Assembly (NCBI GenBank): GCA_963971405.1
Contig: OZ020490.1
Span: 11,084,874 to 11,148,873, forward strand
Length of the DNA stretch: 64,000 bases
DNA from: Psococerastis gibbosa
Lineage: Eukaryota > Arthropoda > Insecta > Psocodea > Psocidae
Direction of reading: 5' to 3'
Below are positions 11,101 to 23,100 of the stretch, piece after piece. The position numbers were made by a program, and so were the translations under genes. Position 1 is the first letter of the stretch, and each line of letters begins with the position of its first letter. The notes beneath the pieces were generated by a model. The model saw only the letters and a program-made list of their open reading frames with translations, ran no database searches and was not told the origin of the DNA.

Positions 11101-14100
11101 GGAACCAGCAACGTACCCAACAGCTGCGATTTTCCCCAACCGATCAGGTTAAGTTACTTATTACAGTTAGGTTGGGATGTCGAATTTCAAATCTCGACCT
11201 TTCGTTTCACTTTCTATTTCTCAATTTCTACAGTGCTAAATGGTTACCAAAGTGGTCTTTTTATCTATTTAAATTTCGGTGACATCTCCAATGGCTCTTT
11301 AACTGTCAGATTCGTGGCACAAGGAACCACCACAGACCAATGCATTGGCTTTCTAGATCTATGGAAGACAAGATGCAAATACGAGGCCCCGACATGACGG
11401 GTTATATCAGAGATATGCATTGCGCCATGGCATATCTTAAATATAGCATGAAACATAGGGAGTGGTAGAAGTATTTTGACAACAATGTCACCAGCAGGTT
11501 CATAGCTGATGTTCACAATAGTGCTTACCTTATGGACAAGCAGGTACTTGCAGGTCTGATCAGGTTTGTACACTTTGAGCACATGTTCCGGGTAGTCGAT
11601 CGCTCTGATGTCGTCATACAGGTTGTACAGGTCTTGGCTGCTGGGACTCTGGTACAGGCTAGTCTCACTTGTGTTCCCACACGGCTCCCCACCACAGCTC
11701 TCACTACAACAAATTCAATATATTGCAAAAAATAACAACGGACAACGTTCTTGCCGAAGAGATATGTCGCTTAAGGTCTTTCAACCTCTTCCTTCCCCTG
11801 TTCAAACAAATCGAAAACGCACCAAGGCGGTTGGTGGTGTCGCTATGCCAAATAAATAAATAATGAGTTTTGTTCTATTACTAATCAAACCTAGAAAGGA
11901 CATGTTGACCTGTTATAATGCTGTGAATGATTATTATGTTATTAAAAAGGAAAACAAGAACATAATGAAGTTTGGAACCTCTGTTTATGTCCTGTCCGAG
12001 CTTTATAAAAACTTCAGATTTACTTTACTTTAATATCCCACACTCGGAGCTTTTCAATAAACTAATTAAGGTAACCACAGCGCTTTATAATATTCCCCCG
12101 ACACATAAATAATAGTTGGCTAAATGTTTACCAAGGCCACAATCAGGCTATGAAATCCATTTCAACATGGCCAATCAGGTGTAGGTAGATTTTTTAAGTA
12201 ATGCTTCTTTCTGAGCTTGAGATACTATTCCATTTGGAAGTACTCTGGCCTACTCACTTAATGGTATTCTTCGGCAGAATATTCATTTTCATCAGTGCCT
12301 TCTGCAGCCGTTTCTTCGGCGCAAGTGTCATCAGACCCTTGCCCGACGGCTTGTCCCTGTGCGGCGTGTCAGAGGACAGTGTCGTGGTTGTACAACCATC
12401 CGTAGAGTTTAGCCTGGCCCGCGGGTCTGGCTGCAGTGTAGCAATGTCCACAGGCCGACGACCGCGTGTTCTCGTCGAACTATCTGAACTGGAAAGCATT
12501 TCTTTGAACCCTGCAAATCAATAGTAAATTATGTGAAAACAATCAAGGTTTCCTCAAGAACATTAGTGATGGAAGGCATAGTAAAATTCAGAAATTATAT
12601 CCGGAATAGACAAGGTAAAACTGAATCCGGTGGGTAAGAATTCAGGAGATGTAACCGCTTCTAGAATTTTTTTTATGTGAAACAAGGGAACCATTTCCAT
12701 TTTCTGATATTCTTGCTATGTTCCTCGATGCGAATAGTCTTGAGCATTGGTTGCGTGATCAATGTCCTCAAGCCTATGTTAGATAAAAGTTAGTTATCTT
12801 TGCTGTTGTTGACGTTAAACGCATATTGTTTCAAGATGACTCAATACAGATTCATATCCTTCCATTAATACAGTCACTTACCAAGAAAATTAGATTTAAC
12901 AGTAATAGAAAGATGCGTGGAACTTCGAAGTATCTCCAACGCCTTCGCATGCGTGACATGCTGAAAACTTTGGCCGTTGACTTCCAGAATTTCATCCCCA
13001 CGTTTCAGCCCCACCTCTTCTGCCTTGCTCAGTTTCTCCACCTTGCTGATGAAGATTCCAAAATTCTTCTCGTAGCCGCCGAGTATGCTGAAATTTAGCA
13101 TTTGGTCGCGGTTTGGCCGCGCTAATGTGACGTTCCGCGTTCTTGCTTTTGCGGCGCACGCAATGTTTAGTAGGCGAAGCTGGAAATAAAAAAATCTCAC
13201 ATCAATCATAATCATCCTTATTACCTGTTACCCTACCAAGTGAAGTATCAGTGGCGGCTTTCAGAACTCTGGCTGGGCATGAGTATCTGCAGTCGCATCA
13301 GCACAGGCTATTATAAGTGCCCGCTTTGCAACGCTGGGGAGATCGATGCCTGAATCTCAACTCCTACTCGACTTTGGCCGACGTAAAAGCCAACATCTCT
13401 ATTAATAATGTTCTGAAGGACGTTTTTATGAACCTAGGCCTATTTATCACTGGCCCATTGGTCCCTTGTCAATGCCTACGACCCCATGGAATTCGGACAT
13501 TATTTATATTGTTTCCGTAAGAATTTTGGGCCATTGTTAACCTACACCTGCTACAAGCGATAGTGGACAAGTTATGACAAGCGTACCATTGGCGCAGTGT
13601 AACAGGTGGCAGCAAGACTTAACCAATCATTTACTGGGCTTCCGTGAAGCAAAGTATTATCGGCTATCAACTCCAGTTGCCCTGGTTCAATATATTAGTC
13701 TCCTCTACTCCTTCATGTCCTCATATTAATGCTTATTACCGCATATTAAGCATTTGAAGGACTTGATAATTCTAAACCTTCCCAATGATTTTTTGGACAT
13801 GACTGGTATTGTTTCCTCATTAACATTGGCCGTCGGCTTACTGGCACATGGACTCAATCCACAAGGGCACTAAGCATCAATGAGCAAGCCTAGGTGGCTC
13901 GATATTGACTTTTTTTAAGGAGTATGGCAGGCTAAACCAAGGACTTGTGAGAGTGAAAGCCCTATGCTTTTGGTCATTTTGGCATATCTTGTAAATGCAC
14001 TGTTTCTTGCTGGAAACTCTGAATTGCAGCAACTTGCCAAGTGAACAATCTGAACAGTGGATCCTGCTGCTGCAATAACCAATGGTTTTGTTTACCCCGA

Positions 14101-17100
14101 ACATAATAGAGGCTGTCATATTATATCCTCTCAACAAGCATCAGCTCTAAATAGTACAGCACTATGCAATTACATGCATTTCGATTAAATAAATAACTAA
14201 ATATTGACTTTTTATTCTATTACTAGCCGTTAGGGCTATAAAGCCCTCTCTTATACTCAACTAGGAAGGCTCGCCACCGCCTGCTTTACATGCCCTCCGA
14301 AGCATGGCCAGAAAGTGTAGCAAAAGTGTGGGGCTCGAACCAACAACCTTTCAGGTGAATGTCAGAGTCTTTACCACTACTCTACAGGTCCTTGAATCGG
14401 ATTTGTAAAGCGAATGGATGGGCCCAACAGCAGGTACGTGAGGAAAAAGCTGGAGGAAGTAATAGAGGAGAAAACGACCAAGGAAGAGATACTGAAACCA
14501 GGTGCTTGAGGAAAAAGCTGGAGGAAGTAATAGAGGAGAAAACTACCAAGGAAGAGATACTGAAACCAGGTACGTGAGGAAAAAGCTGGAGGAAGTAATA
14601 GAGGAGAAAACGACCAAGGAAGAGATACTGAAACCAGGTACGTGAGGAAAAAGCTGGAGGAAGTAATAGAGGAGAAAACGACCAAGGAAGAGATACTGAA
14701 ACCAGGTACGTGAGGAAAAAGCTGGAGGAAGTAATAGAGGAGAAAACGACCAAGGAAGAGATACTGAAACCAGGTACGTGAGGAAAAAGCTGGAGGAAGT
14801 AATAGAGGAGAAAACGACCAAGGAAGAGATACTGAAACCAGGTGCTTGAGGAAAAAGCTGGAGGAAGTAATAGAGGAGAAAACTACCAAGGAAGAGATAC
14901 TGAAACCAGGTACGTGAGGAAAAAGCTGGAGGAAGTAATAGAGGAGAAAACGACCAAGGAAGAGAAACTGAAACCAGGTACGTGAGGAAAAAGCTGGAGG
15001 AAGTAATAGAGGAGAAAACGACCAAGGAAGAGATACTGAAACCAGGAACGTGAGGAAAAAGCTGGAGGAAGTAATAGAGGAGATAACGACCAAGGAAGAG
15101 ATACTGAAACCAGGTACGTGAGGAAAAAGCTGGAGGAAGTAATAGAGGAGAAAACGACCAAGGAAGAGAAACTGAAACCAGGTACGTGAGGAAAAAGCTG
15201 GAGGAAGTAATAGAGGAGAAAACGACCAAGGAAGAGATACTGAAACCAGGAACGTGAGGAAAAAGCTGGAGGAAGTAATAGAGGAGAAAACGACCAAGGA
15301 AGAGATACTGAAACCAGGTACGTGAGGAAAAAGCTGGAGGAAGTAATAGAGGAGATAACGACCAAGGAAGAGATACTGAAACCAGGTACGTGAGGAAAAA
15401 GCTGGAGGAAATAATAGAGGAGAAAACGACCAAGGAAGAGATACTGAAACCAGGTGCGTGAGGAAAAAGCTGGAGGAAGTAATAGAGGAGAAAACGACCA
15501 AGGAAGAGATACTGAAACCAGGTGCGTGAGGAAAAAGCTGGAGGAAGTAATAGAGGAGAAAACGACCAAGGAAGAGATACTGAAACCAGGTACGCGAGGA
15601 AAAAGCTGGAGGAAGTAATAGAGGGGGAAAACGACCAAGAAAGAGATACTGAAACCAGATTGAGGGCTATCTCTGAGGGGTTGGGACTGGTGCCAGAGGA
15701 AGTGTTGAATAATCAGAAGTGGAGATACAGCAGGAAGTGGAGGAGGCTCACATATCACGCCCGGGCAACTGGAACTGATTATTGGTGATGGTGAATGCAT
15801 TTAAGCATAGGGAAGCGATAAGTGATAATGCAGACTTAGTGACGGGACGGCAACATTATTGCTTTTCTATTTAAATACGTAGTATAAGAAAAGCTTTGCG
15901 ATGGACAAAATTGTCGATTCTGAGATTTCAACGGATTTACACGTCTTGAGATCACAGGAACCAAAAAAAGGTTGTTTTTACGAAATTTCGGTCTGTCGCT
16001 CTGTCTCCCTGTCGATATTGAGGGATCCAAAATTAAACCACAGGAAAATTGTTTACTATGGAATTACTCATATTATCTATCTACTAATTGATAAATAGGA
16101 AAGCATGTCGAGTAAACTCGGACCGGTTCTTTTATAGATTATTCTTTCGATGGGTTATTGGCCGAAAGGCCCAAAATTCGCCCATATGAAAAATAAAGAC
16201 AATTTTCTTTCTTTCGCTGTTGGCACAGTAATGACGTGAAAAGACTATTCCAACCTTGCATAAATTACTCACTCATTTCCCTCAAAGCACCAAACTCTCT
16301 TCTTACGTTTAAGACCAACCGCACATAACAAGACCTACCTGTCCATGCATCTTCTCCCGTTCCAACCCCGCTTCAAACGTCTCCAAAAACTCCATCATCG
16401 CGGGTTCAGTCTCGAAATCTGTAAAGTGATTGTTGACCCATAGCAGAACGACACGAGTGACGCGATCTCTGATGGCGGCCTCGGCGAACCACGACAGAAG
16501 CTGCTGCGCGACATCAAGCGAGCTGGGAATGAAGGTGCGATGCGTTAGCAGAAAGTCTTCGACGTACGTCGGGTCCATTGCGTTTTCTTCTACTAGCTGC
16601 AGCATTAGACGGTCTGACGTACCCTAAAAACATAAAGACAGCACATTAGCCCTTTGAGCACTGACTGGCTTAGTTGGCTCATAGCGTGGTCTAAGGCGCC
16701 CATTCCACCGACCGGCTAGGGCTATTTACAAATACGGTGACGGGGTAGCAGACATTCAAGACTTAGGCGGGGTTTCCACCGACCTCGCATTGCAGAATTG
16801 ACGGAAATGTTTATTTTCCTCTATGCCATAGTTAAAATTGATCAATGATCATACAGTAAAATCACAAACAAACAAACTAAAATTAAAAAATGGCGTCAAG
16901 GGATATGTTAAGTACAAACATTTTAATAGATTTCTATAAAAAGAAAAATTCTAATTTCCGTCAATGTCATTTGCATTATGCAATGCGAGGTCGGTGGAAA
17001 CGTCACCTAAGTCTTGAATGTCTGCTACCACGTCACCGTTTTTGTAAATAGCCCTAGCCGGTCGGTGGAAAGGGCGCCTTATACAATCCTGCGCGTGAAA

Positions 17101-20100
17101 CATGGTGCTTTTTGCTTTTTGGAGGGCACCTAGAATCAATGTTCACCGATTTCTTTTGCTCAGTACGAAGCACATAGTGATAGTGTGATTCTCAGGTCCT
17201 CGCGTTTGCAGTAAGTTAGCTTCCATCAGAGATTTTTGTATGAGAGAGGGGACATTCGAGGGTGCTAAATATATTTTTTGATGCCACGTCTCTAATGACC
17301 AGCCATTGAAAAAGGTACCAGGTGGCACCAGGATTCAACAAATATTTTTGGGGCGCTCGAATGTCCCATCTCTCATATATAGGACTCAAATTTCCATCTT
17401 TCCGAAACGACTATCATCACATAGAATGACTATCTCAGTTTACGTGCACGATCGTATAGGGCCATGCTGAAAGGGTTAGGCTGTTCCTACAAGGTAAAGC
17501 GACAATGAACACTAACATTAGCCGCAGAGAAGTAGTTTTGAATGGATTGTCTTTGCTTGAACCTCCTTGTCCAGTCCCTGGAGCAGCTTGTATCGATGTA
17601 TGAGAATGACTGTATTAGTCCTCAGTCCTGTAGCAGGGCTACCAATTCTACCCACTCCTCGGTGTAGTAGCGGGGGCAAACTAGCTGTCCACAAGCACAT
17701 CGTGGCGATTAACGCACGCCAATCCGACCCAGATGACAAGGGAAAGAGGTCGACAGTAGTTTAAACCAGACCTGTACAAAAGAGACGGGCCAATCGCTTC
17801 CCGCCAAAAGCATATTTTTGAATCCTGGAGCCCCCTGATGCATAGTCTCCTATGACCGGCCATTGAAAAGACGCAGCAGTTGGCCCCAGGATTCAAACCT
17901 ATTTTTTGCGGGCTCGAATGTCCCATAACTTGTAGGTAGAACCCTAATTTGAACCTTACTGGTGAGCTGTGCTTTTCCAATACCATGGAGTATACTTGTA
18001 ATAAATAGGAGATTGGCTTCCCAAGAACGTTTAACTTACCCTTATCACAATATGTCCCCTCCTGGCGGTATCGGTGCCTCCCCTCATCTCAGTAACCATG
18101 ACCAGTCTGCCGTCTTCCTCATGCCGCCTGGTATTCTCAGCCCCCTGGTGTAAAATCCGGTAGTAGTCGGTCTGTGTAATGCAGACGAACTGGCAGTCGT
18201 CGCATTTGGTGCGCATTACACCGCGGTGGTACAGCTTCTCCATGGTCGGGAGAATCCCGAAACTAAAATAATACATATTTATTGTTACTTTTACTGCAAT
18301 GGCTCGGTCACATGAGAAGATAATAGATAGTTGCCAGTGCACGAAGAAGTGGCTGCAAGAGTAAAGAGAGGGTACACGGACCAGAAGAAAAGCAAGGAAG
18401 AAATACAGAGCTCGAAGAGAAATAAAGGACGATGTCAGGAGAGTGGGACTTAATACGTGGGGAAGTGTTGAATGACCTGAAGTGAAGGAGGCTCACATAT
18501 TACACCAGGGCTCATTTCAGATAATAATGATGACATACTGAACACGAAGAAACAGTAAAAGCTGCCACAACTCATTTTAAAATCCGGATACATAATTTCC
18601 CCTTCATTCTTATTATGAATTGAATGAATTACGTATTATTTAGTACTTGTCCAAGATAATGAAGATTATCAGACCAACAAGTGTTAGCATGTTCCGACAG
18701 GTGTTGATAATGTCAAGCCGGACGTACACAGTACAGTCAAATTCATCACTGCCATCAGATACAGCGCATTTATATTTTGATAGGAAAGGGAAATGGAACA
18801 TTCTAGCAAAATAAAATGTAATAAAATTCAATTCGATGCACTGTTGTTAACACGGACATTGAATTAGGGGGCAAGAGGTGGGGGAGTTCGAGACGACAGA
18901 TCCCTAATTGTATTTCCCGGCAAAACTACATCCGTTTCCGCTCCAAATTCTTTCCTTCCGGCGTGGAAAAAATTGGCGCCATTTGACGTGCGATTTTTCT
19001 CGCCTTTATGAACTCAGTGTAATGAATATAATTTTTTTTTTTAATCAAAGGGGTCATCAGACCATGGCGCTCTGAAGGAATAAATAAATAAATATATTTT
19101 TGTTAAATCATACAATCAAGTAATCAACAAGTATTCAACAAGGAAGTATAAAGTAAAATTGTCAAAATCAGACAGTTCTGTCATTGTGCTCGTGCCTCAG
19201 TGAAAAACGCTTTCTCTAAGAGATGTCTGGTCTCTAAGCAATTTAGGGAAGTTAGTAGAATTTCCAGCCGCTCTTAGTTCTTTCGGGAGTTTTCTAAGGT
19301 AGGCGAATCCTTGTAGTATAGGATCCAGTCGCTCACACTTGGCTGTGCGTGGTGCTGGTCTTACAAGGTTACACGTGTCCCCCACGCCTCAGACCTTAAA
19401 ATATGTAAAATGCATCTATACATGTAAAGACTTGGGGCTGTCATGATTTACATGTTGTGAAGTGAGAGCGACAACTGTGACGAGGTCCCAGTTTTAGCAA
19501 GCCTAACTGAATAATAGACACATATACAATTGAGCCGCTTACGTCAAAGTGGGGCAAATCATCCTAGAAAGAGGATGTAAACTGTCGCTAGAGTACATTG
19601 TTTGGAGTTGCAGCTAGATAGACTCCTTTATTCCCCCCCTCCTCCTTTCTTCTACCCCTTTTGCAGGCAAAGACTTGTCATTTTCCAAGTGAAATGTGGG
19701 GGAAAAGGAACGAGACAGGAAAGTCAACATAAAAGAAATGAAGCCTTTGAGACGGATTTGACATTTTATGCAGTTTCTGTGTAAAAGCAAGGCCAATATC
19801 AGAGAGTAGTCCTACAAGTTTGGTTATTATTAAGGCGGGGTTTCCACATACGTCAATAGTCAATGAAAATTATGAAATTGAAGGACATTTCAATTTTACT
19901 CTATGCCATTGTTAAAATTGATCAATTGATCATAAGAGTAAAATCACAAACTAAAATTTAAAAATGGCGTCAAGGGATATGTCAAGTACAACTATTTTAA
20001 TTGATTTTTTTTTAAAAACAGTATTAAACAGATCGGTGAAGGTAGATCTTACTTCGGATCTCCTACTATTATTAGGTTATTAGGTTTTATTAAAAATAAT

Positions 20101-23100
20101 AAGTGTACGAAGAAAACAAATACAAACAAAATTTCAAAAAACAAATGCAAACAAATTTCAAAAAATTGGCGCATACATTTCAATAGAAAATTGTCAATTT
20201 TTGAAAAAACATGTGGAAACACCACCATCAATAAAAAATTGAAATGTCCTTCAATTTCATAATTTTCATTGACGATTGACGCATGTGGAAACCCCGCCTA
20301 ACACAGCTATTTTTATATTTTACAAGCGGGGCGGTAGCTCACACCTTCGGGGCCTCGCATTAACGTGGTTCCATTGGACATATCGCAGCTCAACCCTTCG
20401 GGGCTCGCGATTATCAACTTCAATTTCCAGGATTTTCTATTTTTCCCCGCATTTTTTTAAATTTTTTCTGTCATAAGAACCATCTCTTGACAATAACAAA
20501 CACAAACAAAAAAAAAATTGTGAAATCGGTCCAGCCGTTCACGCATGATGGCGTGACCAAGGGAAATAGGGATTCATTTTTATATATAGAGATTTTTGAA
20601 GGACTTTTTTATGGAAGCGTATAAGCGTTTAAGTGGCCCATTGAACCTTGCCCCGCGAACGACCCCATCCGGCTTGGACATTATTGAAAGAAAGAAAGAA
20701 TGAAAGAAAGCAGAAGAAAGAAAATTGTCTTTATTTTCCATATGGGCGAATCTTGGGCCTTTCGGCCCACTCATACAATTAACCCATAATGTTAACTTAA
20801 ATACCTCCTATTTATAATAATACTTAAAATAAAAAACTAAACTAAACCACACCATTTATACAACATACTCATGAAATAAACGTGACACGCCCTCTTAAAC
20901 GTATTTAAAAAAAATTCATTTCTGATTGGATCCGTACATCCAACCCCATGTTCCACTGCATGTCTCCAGCCCATATCTATCCCAGCCATCCTCCTGGCCC
21001 TCACTAGCCCCTCCAACTGTCCACCTCACATGAAGCTGCTCCGTGCTTTCAAGCCCATGTTCCCATCCAATATCTATCTCAGCCATTCACCTGTTTCCCT
21101 CCAACTCACCTAACTCCCAGATGCAGCTGTTCCGTGCATCCAACCCCCAATGGTCCACTACGTCTCCATCCAATATCTATCTCAGCCATCCTCCTGTTTC
21201 TCTCCAACTCACCTAACTCCCAGATGCAGCTGTTCCGTGCATCCGACCCCCAATGTTCCACTACGTCTCCATCCAATATCTATCTCAGCCATCCTCCTGT
21301 TTCTCTCCAACTCACCTAACTCCCAGATGCAGCTGTTCCGTGCATCCAACCCCCATTGTTCCACTTCAAGTCTCCAGCCCATATCTATCTCAACCATCAT
21401 CCTCCTGTCTCTCTCCAGCCTCTACAACTCACCTATCTCCCAGATGCAGCTGCTCCGTGCTTCCGTCCCCATGTTCCACCTCCACATGCCCATTAATGAC
21501 AACACTCCAAGAGTCCAACTCTTCACCGTCGTTCATCACCACCGTGTTGGCCTTCTCCACCACAGCGAACACCATGACAGCGCACAACGCCCGGCGAACG
21601 GCTAGCGTCATGTTCGTGAACGCCTTCAAATGCTGCGTCAACTCGAGCAACGTCTCTATGTCTTCCTCCGTTCGCTCGCTCGGATCTTTTTCAAGGCATT
21701 CTCGTACGTGGTCCCGCACTGTCAGGCTCTGAAAAGAATAAGGGGAAAGATCTGAACATCGCCAAAGGCAAAGGGTCTTGTGCATTGTGCTAGGTAATTT
21801 TCTTAGGTAATGGCTGTACATGCAACTAGTGCAGATAAAATCAGAAAACATACCAATTTGACATATTATGTGAGAAATAACATTGGTTTCATAATGGCCT
21901 TTCCAGCTTGTGCCAGTGACATAGATAATAAATCAAGTGCAGGCATAGTTGGCAGCTAAAAATGCCGATACGTATTTTGCATGTTTAAGATTAAAGTTTC
22001 AAGGTCAATAGTCAACACACACACACAATAAGTTATACGAAAGCCTTCCCAGGTGCCGAAAGGTAATACATATGAACTGGGTTGGATTAACAATTTTTCG
22101 TAATTGTTAAAGAGACTTTAGGGGTCTTCACGGTGTTGGTGTTATCGAGTTAGGTGTGCTATCCAAGTTAACACACAAACGTGAGTGGACCCCAGGAGTG
22201 AGTTGCTATATCGAAGATATTTAACAGAGCAAACAACGTGGTAGTGGTCAGACGTTCGTGGCGCGGTTTTCAAGAAAGTGGCAGAACAGTATTCTAGTGC
22301 CACATTTGTTTATTTTTTTGTTCATTTTGGTAATTTGGTTAATATAATTTTTAGTATTTATGGTAATTGCATGTGACATAATAAATAATACAAATAAATT
22401 GTAAATACTACGAAATTTTAAACGCGTGTTTCAAATCAATCGACAAAAACAAAGATGGTGGCGGTCAAACCTGAGCTATCGATCGCAGCGCTAGCTAAAT
22501 AACACAGTTCACTAACTTGGAAGTGCGTTTAGGATAGCACATTGGTTAGGTTGGTTATCGATGTGTTAACTTAACTTGATATAACACACTTACAGTAACT
22601 AGGTATAACTCTATAACACTAACACTGTGAAGACCCCTACTCCTACACAGATTTCCCCCATCCTTGAATTTGATTTGTGCAAAAAACGATGGTGTGGTAG
22701 TTCCGAAGGAGTTCTAGAACTGTAGCCAATAGGTGTGAAGGCCACACGTCATAAATAAATAAATAAGGACTTTTTATTGTTTTTATTACTAAGCCAACCT
22801 AGCAGAGTTAGGGCTATAAAGCTCTCTCTTACACTCAAATAGGAAGGCCCGGGACCGCCTGTTTTACATGCCCTCCGAAGCATGGCCAGAAAATGTAGCC
22901 AGCGTGGGATTCGAACCAACAACCTTTCGGGTGACAGTCAGTGTCCGTACCACTACGCTACATGTCCTGACATATATCGAAATGTAGAAGTGCATTTCTG
23001 CTAATTTAACGGCTATTTTGGACAGTTCTACGATTGATATTTCCTGTCATTAACGACCTTTTTTACACGTAGTGGGGCTACTCCGATTTGTCCTTAGTGC

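Noticed and set aside
11525-11735. Cys-rich minus and plus frames around the RA exon
   Set aside because: Out-of-frame shadows of the exon at 11529-11703.
14377-15800. Long minus-strand open frames of up to 374 residues, hydrophobic and repetitive
   Set aside because: They cover the 68-bp minisatellite, whose unit contains no TTA, CTA or TCA, so all minus frames are open regardless of coding. The unit length is not a multiple of three and the peptide simply cycles through the three frames.
21134-21732. Plus-strand frames of about 150-160 residues, Ser/Pro-rich
   Set aside because: They lie antisense to the cNMP exon and its tandem edge array; the true coding strand is minus.
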